DNA of 64,000 bases from Anticarsia gemmatalis (lineage: Eukaryota; Arthropoda; Insecta; Lepidoptera; Erebidae): the NCBI RefSeq assembly GCF_050436995.1, contig NC_134764.1:3720001-3784000 (forward strand), in the 5' to 3' direction. Made by a program: the position numbers and the translations under genes. The notes below the pieces were generated by a model. That model worked only from the letters and a program-made list of their open reading frames with translations, ran no database searches and was not told the origin of the DNA. Shown in pieces: positions 12,501-24,769 of this stretch. Numbering within the stretch: position 1 is the first letter of the stretch; each line of letters opens with the position of its first letter.

Positions 12501-15500
12501 CAATGTGATTCATAAAGTAACAGATAGCAACACCACTAATTAATCCTATAAGTACTAGGTACTACATAGAATAATGTTACGCATTATTACTTCTATCTAC
12601 GTATAAATAGATTACAAGAGCTATGACAATGAAGATTTCTCGCAAACATCTCGATTATTGAAAACAAACAGGATATCTATGTGATAATACTATCATGTTA
12701 TTTTAAATAGAAAAGATAAAATAAGCAATCTGTAACATGTAGTATCTCTACCTATTTCCCGAGATCAAAGTTGTTAACCGTTTTTACTTATTATGTACTA
12801 GCTGACTCGCGCGACTTCGCTTGCGTCACATAAGAGAGAATGGGTCAAAATTTTCCCCGTTTTCGTAACATTTTTCACTCGTACTCTGCCCCTATTGGCC
12901 GTAGCGTGATGATATATAGTCTATAACCTTCCTCGATAAATGTACTATCTAACACTGAAAGACTTTTTCAAATCGAACCACTAGTTCCTGAGATTAGGGC
13001 GTTCAAACAAACAAACTCTTCAGCTTTATAATATTAGTATAGAAGTATAGATTTATTCTTTCTTTAAACAAAGAAATGATCTGTATTGTATGCTCTCTTA
13101 GGTACAAAAGCTAGAGATATAGATGAGTCAGCGAGGCGCGCACTTGTCTTCCCGTATAATAATATTTCATTCGACTGTTTACTTGTGACTTAATGATGCG
13201 AGCCGAAGAACTCGAACTGTTTCGTCACTCGACGCGTCACACACCATGCACATTCACTCTTGATATTTAAAAAATACATGTGTCAGAAACAAGCCATCGT
13301 TGCAACACTCTTCTAAGAATCCTTATGACTAATTTTCACATCCGAAAATTGAAATTCTAATAGTCTCTCCTTATAGTGTGAGTTGTTTGTTATCTTTGAT
13401 TTCTCAGAAAAATCTAATGCCACCAAAAACATTCTGTAAAACCTCAAGTCTCGCAGCTCAATCTTTCTGGCGTAAAAAGTGGTGAGATCTATATAATACC
13501 AAGTCGATTAATCTATTTCGTCTCTACTTAACGGACCTTCTGTCTTAAGTTATTACATAAGTTATTATCATGCCAATATTAAAAATATTTTACGTTTAAA
13601 ACAAATAGACCGACCTGGCCATCGCAAGATTTGTATGTATTACACTACACAGCACGACGAGAAGTTAATGCTCCTGAAATTTTAATGGCGAATTTGTGTT
13701 TTCATGCGATGACCAAGTCGATCTTTTTGTTTTAAACGTAAAATATTTTTAATATTGGCATAATAATAACTTATGTAATAACTTAAGACAGAAGGTCCGT
13801 TAAGTAGAGACGAAATAGATTAATCGACTTGGTATTATATAGATCTCACCACTTTTTACGCCAGAAAGATTGAGCTGCGAGACTTGAGGTTTTACAGAAT
13901 GTTTTTGGTGGCATCTCACTTCTTTTTGTAGAACGAACATAAGTCCAATTTGTATGGAAAGACGTTTTTTCTTATAATTCAACATATTTTCCTATGGGAA
14001 TGTTTTTCAGTTTCATGGGCTAAGCACCCTTACCCACCTTATATCCCCTCCCGTTATGCCTCATATAGTATGTACCTATCTACACCTATTATTTATTATT
14101 TTCTACAGTAATAATGATTCTTAACTGCAAATGTAATCTTGTAATCTTATACATTTATATGGGATTACAAAGTTAATGTTGCAGTTAGTGTATTTAGAAA
14201 ACTGGACCGAAATCAGAAAATATTGAATTTTTCCCATGATTAAGACACTTAACCCTATTTGTATTCTAAATTTTAAGCTTCTAAGTCTGCTAGAAGTACC
14301 TTATACTTTTGATGATCGGTGAGTCAGTGAGTCAGTGAGTCAGTGAATCAGTGAGTGACAAAATTCAAAATTTTAACAAGTTGTCATTTTTAAACTACTG
14401 GTTCAAATTGACTGAAATTTTAAATATACCGTGTTTATACAATGAATAATTAGTAGCTGAAAATTCAGGCTTCTTGTTTTATCCACAACGACATTATAGG
14501 GGGGTCGAAAATAGCCCGAATTGCTTCGAGAAAAGGATGGTACGGCCGTGCCGCTTTTTTTTGCTCGACTTGCGGGGGCACTTCCGTGCCCCCAGATAAA
14601 TATGTACTCACGAACTTAGTATTGAGTCATCTTTATATTATCTTTGTGATGGCTTTACTTTATTTACCACTTCCGAATGATTATAAATATCACAAATACA
14701 TGTTTTCGTGTGATACGAGTTTTCAAATTGAGATGTTTATATCTTTTATAATATGTGACTTATATTTTGTTGACATCTACAGTTCTGAATTATATTGATC
14801 AGATCTCATGTCTTACCCGATTATCATAAACTGCATAAATAACTTAGGTCACGATAAGTTTTGCCAGTTATTGGGTTTGTGTTATTTTTGATTTAGAACT
14901 GCTATAAACATGATATTAACGTTATTACCAATACAAATAAAGCGTGGGAGCATGGAGCGATTACTTATGCATATGTGTGTGATAAGTAATACATTCTTAT
15001 CGTTGTTTGAATAATACAAACACAAAAAGCACTGATTCCTTCTATGTTGACGTACACTCTGCGTACAAATTGTCAATTTTAATGCTGTATTTTCTTGATA
15101 AATTATATCGTACCATTATAAATCAATTGGTATAACGTGTTTGGCAGCTTATAAACAAACACTATGAAGCCATCTGCAAAGGAGTATGCCTGTTTATTAT
15201 GTATCAGTGGATTCCACAAAATGTCAAGTGCTGTCGAGTTCCGTCACAGCACTAAGTAATTAATTCAAGCCGCATGCCACCGCACGCGTTAGATGCAAAT
15301 TAAATAAAATATAATATAATATAATGTCATATTGTTTCCTGTTTTTGTGTTACATAATACTATCTGACTTCCGACATCGCGTTTCAATTGAGTTTTATTG
15401 CTTTCGCTATGTTGAATGACGACTGTTTATAGTATGCCGTCGTTTTGATTGGTGATATCAAAGAATATTGCTATGCTTTCTAGTAAAGTAGACCTTTACA

Positions 15501-18500
15501 ACTTGTACTTTGAACAGTTGACGAATGTTGACAGTGAACTTTACTGTAGCAGATACTTTTATTAATATTAAATTCAAGGAAAAGAAAACTTGAATTATAT
15601 TGAAAATGCGTGATTCATGTTAGCGAAATCGAATTTATGGGGCAAAGGTTCAAATAGCATTGTTTTGTAATGTAAAGTCCCCAAAGCATACGTAATAAAA
15701 GTTAACGCTTTTCCAACGACGTAGTCTTATTGATAATGATTGGAATTACCCTAAATCTAAATGTTAGTACAAAACAAAAGCGAGCTTATCAATCACGTAT
15801 ACGCATAATATAACTACTGATATAATAAGTTGGTAGAAACATGGAAATAAACGGCTTTTACGTCTACGACGCGACCTTTGTATGCGAATATAATTTTATT
15901 ATGGTCATATAATACCTTATTAGTTTGTCAAAAATAGGCACTATAAAATAGGAGCATGACTTACCTATGGAAATTTTATTTTCGTTTACTATTCTTTCTT
16001 TGTAAAAAGCTGATATATCTATAGTATCTCTTTTTATAGCCTGAAGTTGAAGATATCGTCTGTTATAATACTCCGATTTGGAAGTTTTCTTTTGGCTCAT
16101 GGAAACCTACATTATACCTGAGTTCAGTGACTATCTAACATCGTCCTCGCAAAGCAAAGACTCGAGAATCAGCAGTAATCTTTAACAACTTTCTTATTTA
16201 TCCATAGGTCCACAAACGGCCACTTCGCGAGGAAGAAATCGCGGCGATATGCGAAGGCGTCGTCTGCGGGCTGTCGTACTTGCACAGCTTGGGACGTATC
16301 CACCGTGACATCAAGGCCGGCAACATCTTGCTCACGGAGAACGGCACCGTCAAACTGGCTGACTTCGGCAGCGCCAGTATCAAGTGTCCAGCCAACAGCT
16401 TTGTAGGAACACCTTACTGGATGGCGCCGGAGGTCATACTCGCTATGGATGAGGGACAGTATGATGGCAAGGTCAGTCATTGTTATAATTTCTATTGAAA
16501 AAAATAATAACTATGTAATTGATTACAATATTGATTACCAACAATAAAGATTAGTGCTGTAAGTTAAGTTCAAATTGAGCTAAACCCATCTTGAGCCCAT
16601 TAGATCGGTTACAAGCTCCTGAGCTATAGCAAACTTCTGAAATACTGAGTAATTTCATTGTGTAGTCTGCATTTTATCTGATTCTACATTTTCCTATACA
16701 TATTCAAAATCTGTTTTATTATAATATTATAGAATACGGGAAAAGAGGCGAACACGCATTTTATCTTAGATTGTCTAACGCTTCGACGCAGTAGACACTG
16801 GCCGTGTTCGCAGGCTGCCTGAATCAGCGATGAAAAGACTCCGTGTATATGAGGCGAACGAATATACTACCACCTTCATATTTTGTTCAACTTATTTAAA
16901 TCCAATGAGTTAATACACCTATGTGGTGTTCCAGGTGGACGTGTGGTCGCTGGGCATCACGTGCATCGAGCTGGCGGAGCGCAAGCCGCCCTACTTCAAC
17001 ATGAACGCCATGTCGGCGCTCTACCACATCGCGCAGAACGACTCACCCACCTTGCAGGTGAGTTACCTACAAGTATGTATGTTCACTTCACATTTACACT
17101 AACAAACAAACTAAACACCTTTTGACCACCACTAGTAACAACAAAACTTAAATAATCCGCGTTAAGATTTAATCAAATGATGTATTTGTAGATATTTCTA
17201 TATTAAAATTTTCTGAAACCACATTTTAAGACGATAGAGCATTTTGTTCAATATCTTCGAATCCTGAAGAAATTTGCTCAAAGTGTACTAAAGTCGTCTT
17301 GGTTATTAAAATCCTTTGTTGCATTATCTAAAAAAAACTAAAACTAGGCATATTTTGCTATAAGTCTTGTAAATATGTATATCTATTGGATGAGGTGGTC
17401 AAAAGGTAATAATTACTAACACTTCACTGCTATAATGAGATGACTTGTGAAATGACCTTGCATGTTGCACTACTGTGATGCTAATTGACGGTCCATTCAT
17501 GTAGGTCAAAAGCCTGTGAATTGACTACTAGGTGATATCTTAACTTGTATAAAAATCTCTACTATATTTGTTTGGAAAATTTTACTTTTCTTGATTCAAT
17601 AACCTAAGAAATCTTATCAGATTTTGCAAATGCCGAAATAAATCTTATTGTTGATAAAAGCATGTCTTGTAAAAATCTTCTTGTCTATAAGGGCATGCAT
17701 TTTTTTTTTAGAATGAAATTTGTTCGTGTTTATTGTGTGCCTGTCAAAAATTTAAAAATATAACATCTCTTCCCTAGGCCCCAGAGTGGACGGACACATT
17801 CCGCTTCTTCGTGGAAGCGTGTCTAAGAAAGAACCCATCAGATCGTCCGTCGTCAACTGGACTACTATCACACATCTTCATCACGCGGACGCGCTCGCCC
17901 AACGTGCTCGTCGACCTCATACAAAGGACCAAGGCGGCCGTCCGAGACCTCGACAACCTCAACTATAGGAAGATGAAAAAGATACTGATGGTCGACGCCG
18001 ATAACGAGAGTGCTATCGGTGCGTTATCTCAGTTTATATATAGAAACACTTGACCGACTTAGCCGATTGGTTGACCTTTTTATCGTACGATTGGTCGCAA
18101 TATCACGAATATTCTTGTTTTACATTGTTGCGATATTGATCCCTTTTGGATATCTCGTGCGTAATGTTTTCGTAGATAAGGAAATATCACGACATAATTT
18201 CCTTAAACTATTGAACACAAAAACAAATGAACCAGTACCATTGTACTAAAAATAATTGTATGATAAAAATGCACAATGCTTATAAAGACAACAAATGTTC
18301 TTAATTTCTTTTGAGTTTACTTTTGTCAAGTTGTATCATGAAGCAAAGTGCATCTTGTAAACAGTTAAATATAAGACCTCTTCTTATTCAAGTTAGTAGT
18401 AATGTATTGTTGTTGATGTGCCAGGCGACAGTGAAGAGACGGCGGAGGAGCGGTCGGGCGGCGACAGCTCCAAGTCGAACAGCGCCACGTCGGAGCACAG

Positions 18501-21500
18501 CGCGGCCGGCGCCTCCAGCCAGAGCTCCTCGTCCGGCAGCTTGCGGCGCAGGCCACACCCTGTTAGTAACACTACAAATATTACTTTCACGCGGCAAGCT
18601 ATAAGACAACTATATTTTCTTTGCAACGATTTGTATAGTGCTGTAGCTACCGGTCAGAACCGTGTGTGACGAGTCCATATAAAAAATATTACAACTACGG
18701 GGAATAATTTGACTTAAAACTCTGACCAGAGACTTGTGGCTGGTGCAAAGAAGAGCATTTCTTTGCACCAGCAACCAGTTTTTTAAACTATAATTTGCCT
18801 CTTTTAATTACGATCGTTTGTTACATTGGACACGTTCATTAATCAACACTTATATTCTAAATGATACATTTGTACAATGAGCGTATTGTATTGTCAGGTG
18901 AACGCGAACCACCACAGCCAACACCAGCAACAGCCGCAGTACCAACACCTCAATCACCAGCATTCGTCGCACTCCACTAGGTGAGTACCTGTTATATCAT
19001 TATGTACAATAAATATTGCACAAACCACTTGAGATATATGCGTGCGAGAAGACTTATTCCTCTCCAAAGTACTTTGTTTTTGTTGTAGTCTAGTCTCTGC
19101 TGATCTCTTTAAACTATTGCACGTCTGAGATACACTTACTAGCTATCACATGTTGAACTGTGTAAGTAATTGTAAATGCATGAGACAATGATCTAGATCC
19201 AATATCAAAAGTAGAATATACATGTACAAAGTAGTAGTAGAAAATTGTAAACATGCATGTTATATTTGTTTAATAGTTTTGTTGTATATTGTAAAATCGT
19301 AGTAGCATGATCACGTAGTTAATTTAGGCTCGCACTCCGCACACGTAAAATATAGCTTAACTTGCACTAGCTAGACCGCACTTGCCTTTCAGACGTAGAA
19401 GCAAGAGCTGGCTTTACTCATGTTGGTGTTTCGTACGCAGAGAGAGCTCCAGCCCGCTGCCGGCGCCGCACGACGACTACGTGAACCGCGACGCCATGCG
19501 CGACTACGCCAACCGCGACTCTCTCTGCGACGACTACGGCGACGACTACGCCAACCGCGACGCCATCCGCGAGGCGCGCGACCACGAGCGCCACGCCGCC
19601 GAGTACCGCGACTACGTCAACGCGTCCGCCGCCTGGAGCCACGACGCCGGCGACGACAACCGCAACACGCAGCGCCGCCAGACCAGTGAGTGCCTCCGCC
19701 GCTCCCCGACCTGCCGCCCGCTCCCCCGACACACTAACGACCCGCCATCCTTGCAGGTATAAGCAACAACGTGTCGGCCGCGATGTCGCTCGTGTCGGAG
19801 CACGGCGCGAACAACTTCGCCACGATACGGACCACTAGCATCGTCACCAAACAGCAGAAGGAACACAATCAGGTATTCATTATTGTTCGTCTCAGTTCCG
19901 CGCGCGCTCTGGTCTCGAGTCGACGCCTCCTAACCGGCGATATTTCCGATCAAATGGCTAGCGATAGTAGTGATACTACTCAGTACGTGATAGTAGACGA
20001 GATGTTAGCTTTCATTCAGAATCAGATTTTTATGATCGACACTCAAACGTTAATACAAGTTTGCTCGTTTTCGTTTACCAGTGATGAAATTAAAAGATCG
20101 AAATTTATTCTAATCGATTCCGTTCCGAGGAAGATAACTAAAGGACTACGAGATTACGAGTCTACGGAACCCGTGAGGGACCTGGCGGATATAATTCATT
20201 TATTTAAATTTTCAAAATCCTATGAGATTCCCGTGTTCGTGGCTCGACGGTTAGAGAGATTGCCTCAGATCGTCTGGTCGAAGGAGTCTAACGGGAAATC
20301 TGAATCAAATTTCGATTTAGAGCGAAGCATACGGGTAAACAATAACGTTTGTGATCTCTCAACGGCACTATTACAAGAGCACGATTGTATAACTCGAGAA
20401 AAATGCTTCACTAACAATAAAGTAGGTTCGAACAATAGAGCACTGCGCACCGAACGACGAACTTTAGATATCGTGCGCGGAGAGGACGGACAATGGGACT
20501 TTAGCGCCGTCCATTCGACGACGGATGGCGAGACGCAGTCGGAAACCAGTCGCGTAACAGTTGAGTGTCGACCCCGCTCCGTGCCGCTGTGGCCGGGCGC
20601 GGGCTGACGAGCGTGTGTTGCAGGAGATGCACGAGCAGATGTCGGGCTACAAGCGCATGCGGCGCGAGCACCAGGCGGCGCTGCTGAAGCTGGAGGAGCG
20701 CTGCAAGGCCGACGTGGACGCCCACAAGGCGCAGCTCGACCGCGAGTACGAGGCGCTGCTGCAGCAGCTGTCGCGGGACCTCGAGCGACTGCAGGTATGC
20801 TACCATACATCGCTAAAAGCACCTTCCACGATGTTCCGATCCATGATATTCCCTACTCTTGTTAAGCGACAATTCAACGAAGTGCTCTTTTTTAGTTTTG
20901 GTAAACTTACTATAGAGAATCGAACTTGACATAAATTTTACATGAGCACCCGATCAGCTGGTATATATTCGTATTCGATAATTCCAGACGAAGCACGCGC
21001 AGGAACTAGAACGCAAGCAAAAACAGAATGCGGCGACGGAGAAGAAGCTGATCAAAGACATAACGGCGCGGCAGGAGCAAGAACGCAAGGCGTTCGAGAC
21101 GCAGCGCAAGCGCGAGTACAAGGCCAACAAGGAGAGGTGGAAAAAAGAACTCAGCATGGACGACGCCACGCCTAAGAGGCAGCGGGACGCCACGCTACAG
21201 TATGTGCCATTTATATTTTAACAACCATTTCTTATGCCTTCAAAAAGTAATATGTACGTCAATATTGTAAACAAATGTTGCGTAAACTAGTAACCAAACA
21301 GTTTAGTCTCGGTCATATCCCATATTGACCCCGGCTGTTAGTTCATACGTACATAATGTAGCATCGAGTTAATACTATAGCTATTGTTCTTACTCACCTA
21401 CCTTCTTTATTTAATAGTTGTTTAATTACGTCATGTGTTTATGAACGCGCGATTCTTATTGCACGTGCGATTCTTTTGTTATTCTCGTTTATTGTAAAGA

Positions 21501-24405
21501 TATACGATACTACGGATTGCACTGTTACAGTGATAACATGTCAGGCAAGTAAAGTAGCTGTAATAGGTACATCTGGAGCCTGCAGTGTATAGAGGCCTTC
21601 TTAAACCCTAAATAGGGATACTAGCGAAAATGTATCTACATACTACAAATTGTATTGTAAATCCGGCGTCGAGTAACAAAGGACGCGGTACTGCGCAGGT
21701 CTCAGAAGGACAACCTGAAGCAGGCGGAGGCGGCGGAGGAGGCGCGGCTGGTGCGGTCGCAGCGCGAGTACCTGGAGCTGGAGCTGCGCCGCTTCCGCCG
21801 CCGCCGCATGCTGGCCGTGCACCACAAGGAGCAGGAGCTGCTGCGGGAGGTAAGCGCTCGCACTGCATTCAATGCCCTCACAGACTACACGAAATAACTT
21901 TAGGGATTTTGCTCTGAAAGAGTGCATAAACTAATTTTGATGTGTGCTCGAAACTCACGAGCGCGAGTTGTAAAGCAATGGAATAAACATTTACGACGAC
22001 CAGTTTTATATAAACCTAACCACATGATGTGTGCGCATTATTCATTAATTTTCTATTCTAACATTCGCATAGCCTAGTATGAGGGTTCATCGACAAAAGC
22101 AGTTAAAGATATAATTTTACTAGACAGTTAATACAATTAGCTGTATCGTTTCAGGAGCTGAACAAACGTCAGAACCAGTTGGAGCAGGCGCACGCGATGC
22201 TACTGCGGCACCACGAGAAGACGCAAGAACTAGAGTATCGACAGCAGAAAGGCGTGCATGCGCTTAGGTAACATATACCCCATCTACTTGTAATTTATGG
22301 TACCCATTGAAGTAAAACATGTATGCATTGTACTTCGTGAATGACGAACACGATGCGACAGAATGCGATTAAAAAATAACGCCCTATACATACTTTGCGC
22401 ATCAACGCCGCTGCGTAGTGATCCATACAACATTGTGTACTACTGACATCAGTGTCGCAGGAAAGCCAATCTTATTTGCGGTCTATTCTCTACCACAAGC
22501 GTTAACGGTTATTTATTTTGACGGGTTTGCCCCTAATGAATAACTGGTACCGGATATCGGTTTACGATCCTCGATCTGTGTGTTACTTTGCTACAATTTA
22601 AACATTGCGGACAACTAATATTTGTAAAGAAGTAAATAATATTACGTTTTATATTGTTACATTTCAGAGAAGAGCAGTTATACAACCAGCACGCGACGGA
22701 GCTGGCCAACCAGCGCGAGTACATGCAGCGCGCCGAGCACGAGCTGCGCAAGAAGCACGCGCTGCAGCTCAAGCAACAACCTAAGAGCCTCAAAGTAAGA
22801 ACTAGTATACCACGCAAGCATACGAGGACCGGGCTTAGCACGATATCCGTATATCACGGTCATTCTTACATTTACGAATATTACTATAATGCTAACAACA
22901 ATGTATTTGTCTTCAGAAACAATTAACATTTCATTTGCCAAAGTAAGAAGCAGTTACTCAAATTTCACAAATATAATTTACGCTATTATTTTTTATGGAT
23001 CAAAGATTCATATTGACTTTGCATTTATGCGTGTTACAGCAAAAGGAGATGCAGATTCGCAAGCAGTTCCGTGAGACGTGCAAGATACAGACGCGCCAGT
23101 ACAAGGCGCTCAAAGCGCAAATACTGCAGATGACCGCTAAGGTACGCATTTGTTTAAAAAAAACACGTGTGAAAACCACTCACCGTTTAATTGGTGAAAG
23201 ATATTTAAAGTAACCTTTATTCAGTGAGTCCTTTCTGTTAATCTGATGTACATGTTGTTTAAACGCAGGAGCAACAGAAGGAAGTAATAAAGACGTTGAA
23301 GGATGAGAAGCGACGCAAGTTGGTGCTGCTCGGCGAGCAGTACGACCAGAGCATCACGGAGATGTTGCAGAAGCAGACCGTGAGGCTCGACGAGAGCCAA
23401 ATGGTATGTATCACACATTATTACATACAGTTTTTCTTAGACTTCTTGCACTTGAGAAAGAAGATGAGCTCCCGCTTGTTAAGTCAACTACAAGGATAGG
23501 CTACGCCACTATGATAGCTAGTCAACTACTGTGAGACAAGGCAATGCTGTTTCAACCTCGTTTGATATTTAATGGTTTGAATAAAAAAAATTGATTGTTT
23601 CTATAATAATAATATTCTAAACGTAATGTGCAGATGGAGTGCCAGCAGCTGAAGATGCAGCTGGAGCACGAGCTGGACATGCTGACAGCGTACCAGAGCA
23701 AGAGCAAGATGCAGGCCGAGGCGCAGCGCAACCGCGAGCGTCGGGAGCTCGAGGACCGGGTGGCCGTGCGCCGCGGACTGCTCGAGCAGAAGGTAAAACA
23801 CCACTACACTAACTAACTAACTTACTTTTGTGTTCGAGTTTGACGATATAAACTAATGTTAACGTTGGAAATGCTCGTTCGTAAAATTAATGTGCTTATA
23901 AAATAATGAGTTTACTGTCTTTAGTCTAGTCCTCTTTGTGAATTCATGTGTCAAACTTATGAATGTAACAAGTACGTCTCTACGCTATCAAGACTATTGA
24001 GAACTACACGATCGGTTTGCTTGTATACAGATGGAGTCGGAGTGCGCCCAGTTCGTGGCGGAGCGCGCCGAACGCACGCGTCTGTTGCACGACAGACACG
24101 AGCGCGACCTCGAACACTTCGACAACGAGAGCGCGAGGCTCGGCTTCAGGTAATATAAATACACATTCAAAGGATATATTTTTATATCTCTACGACCAAC
24201 ATAAGATGGTGGAGACTTGCAGCGATTTTCTTTAATGTAGTATTTGGTGATTTAGTTGACATCGATTGTTATTGTGTTTAGCGCAATGGCGATCGCGGAG
24301 GGCAGCCGAGACGGGTACGGAGAGGAGGAGCAGTCGCTGTCGGGCTCCATGCTGTCGCTGGCGCACAGCAACTCGTCGGCGAGCTTCGCGGCGGGCTCGC
24401 TGTAA
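9529..24405 (+). CDS. Tao: Tao serine/threonine kinase (TAOK, Ste20 family)
   Basis: Tao kinases phosphorylate MAP2Ks and Hippo/MST and affect microtubules. The 19 coding exons are 9529-9752, 11520-11637, 16208-16471, 16935-17057, 17778-18018, 18425-18561, 18898-18980, 19393-19685, 19757-19872, 20624-20794, 20988-21199, 21699-21849, 22155-22267, 22668-22794, 23040-23141, 23269-23403, 23634-23792, 24031-24149 and 24282-24405. All are in phase and give 1003 residues, the family's usual size. The ATG at 9529 (MPRPGSLKDP) matches the conserved Tao start. Kinase domain at about 25-280: glycine loop GHGSFGAV (32-39), catalytic K54, HRD 146-148, DFG 166-168, activation-loop S178, APE 187-189. A Ser-rich then His/Gln-rich linker and a DYxNRD-repeat segment (about 397-494) follow. 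Conserved ATIRTTSIVTKQQKEH leads into a long coiled coil from about 534 to the C-terminus (AHSNSSASFAAGSL). Exon 8 has a second in-frame acceptor at 19441. The intron after exon 9 carries a LINE ORF1 segment. Confidence 0.95.
9887..9948. repeat. AT-rich imperfect palindrome in Tao intron 1
   Basis: The segment beginning CACTCTATCTACTATACTAA is roughly mirrored by ATTAGTATAGTATAGAGTG. It is an AT-rich foldback about 62 bp long, possibly a MITE relic. The mispairing makes a specific class unsafe. Confidence 0.35.
10688..10918 (+). repeat. dispersed non-LTR-like repeat (GCCCGCGACGTCGTCC type)
   Basis: The segment starts with AAACTAGAGGCCGCCCGCGA and carries GGGAACTCCGGGATAAAAAG and TACCAAATTTCATAGTTAAC. 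I recognise this wording as a common insect interspersed repeat derived from an RTE-type LINE 3' end. It is non-coding, in Tao intron 1, and differs from the element at 887-1145. Confidence 0.55.
11134..11349. mobile_element. MITE with ~58-bp inverted repeats
   Basis: The left arm (11134-11195, AAATATTAGGCCAGGGAAAA ...) and right arm (11292-11349, ending GACCCCTGACCTAATATTT) are inverted copies with few mismatches around a ~96-bp centre. The shared core is ATAGTATGTATGAACTTGTA and its complement. It sits in Tao intron 1, just before exon 2. Size and structure fit a non-autonomous DNA transposon. Confidence 0.75.
12796..13052 (+). repeat. RTE/SINE-like dispersed element, copy 2
   Basis: This copy has the same order of blocks as 887-1145: CTAGCTGACTCGCGCGACTT at the start, TTCCCCGTTTTCGTAACATT in the middle, AAACAAACAAACTCTTCAGC and TATAATATTAGTATAG at the end. 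It lies in Tao intron 2 on the sense strand and contains no long open frame. Confidence 0.75.
13417..13914. repeat. long hairpin: ~210-bp inverted arms, 77-bp loop
   Basis: Arm 1 (13417-13627) begins ATGCCACCAAAAACATTCTG. Arm 2 (13705-13914) is its reverse complement, ending CAGAATGTTTTTGGTGGCAT. Only a handful of mismatches were seen, clustered near the loop. The loop is 13628-13704. The flanks carry no obvious target-site duplication. The sequence right of arm 2 (to about 14100) looks like further repeat, so the structure may be an inverted duplication of a dispersed element. It lies in Tao intron 2, so the Tao primary transcript could fold into a long double-stranded RNA. Confidence 0.85.
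14230..14595 (+). repeat. unclassified element with (GTGAGTCA)n tract and terminal hairpin
   Basis: The segment combines a short tandem array of GTGAGTCA-type units at 14319-14358, a CATTTTTAAACTACTGGTTC block, and a perfect 8-bp stem with TTCC loop at 14574-14593 (GGGGGCAC / GTGCCCCC). An internal tandem repeat and a GC-rich 3' hairpin are usual in non-autonomous lepidopteran elements, some of them Helitron-like. The class and left boundary are not established. It lies in Tao intron 2. Confidence 0.5.
18737..18775 (+). other. short perfect hairpin in Tao intron 6
   Basis: CTGGTGCAAAGAA (18740-18752) pairs perfectly with TTCTTTGCACCAG (18759-18771) around a 6-nt loop, and flanking bases extend the stem imperfectly. 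It is 176 bp downstream of exon 6. It is too short for a standard pre-miRNA and could be a chance or TE-derived palindrome. Confidence 0.6.
19873..20604 (+). mobile_element. LINE ORF1-like segment in frame inside Tao intron 9
   Basis: The intron 19873-20623 (CAG|GTATTC ... TGTTGCAG|GAG) stays open from exon 9 for 244 codons, to a TGA at 20605-20607. From an internal ATG at 19954 it encodes about 217 residues beginning MASDSSDTTQYVIVDEMLAF. Conserved-looking stretches include FTSDEIKRSKFILIDSVPR, DLADIIHLFKF and IPVFVARRLERLP. This resembles the ORF1 N-terminal domain of lepidopteran LINEs often labelled 'zinc finger DNA binding protein'. Recognition is from memory. The 3' part of ORF1 and all of ORF2 are missing. 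The neighbouring exons splice across it in phase, so the normal Tao protein skips it. Confidence 0.7.
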
Positions 24406-24763
24406 CGCGCGCCGCCCCTGCTGCTGCCCACACGCCACACACCCGTCGCTTGCTGCACCAGCTCCCACACAACAGTGCTCTGCGGCTGACTCCCGCCCCC
24501 TCACCGCTCGCATCGCTCGACGGGAACGCCTGTGAATCTATCGCCGCGCGCTGCGGCCCTCAGTAACGATAGAACTCGAGGAAACCATATTGCACTCCGA
24601 CTATCTCCACAGACGTCACCCGCGAGTCGTACGACTTGGATATCCAGTGATAACGATATTTGGTCCTATTAATACTTGCGATCTAGGGATTCAGTCGACG
24701 TCGACACTACGATATAGGGCGTGAAATGCCTACAAAATTTTGTGGACCCGAGTGTAATTTAGT

Positions 24764-24769
24764 AATAAA
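24764..24769 (+). terminator. Tao: proximal polyadenylation signal candidate of Tao
   Basis: AATAAA lies 359 bases after the stop codon. It is the first canonical hexamer downstream. Use is inferred. Confidence 0.4.

Noticed and set aside
14319..14358. possible CRISPR-like direct repeats
   Set aside because: The units are 8 bp, contiguous and without spacers; this is a tandem microsatellite inside a transposon in an animal genome.
19418..19732. 104-codon Val/Ala-rich open frame, minus strand
   Set aside because: It is the antisense shadow of Tao exon 8 (GAC/TAC/CGC-rich), with no independent evidence.
20265..20822. 185-codon open frame on the minus strand
   Set aside because: It is antisense to the LINE ORF1 segment and Tao exon 10, is Ala/Arg/Pro-rich as expected from GC-rich coiled-coil DNA read backwards, and has no splice or family support.
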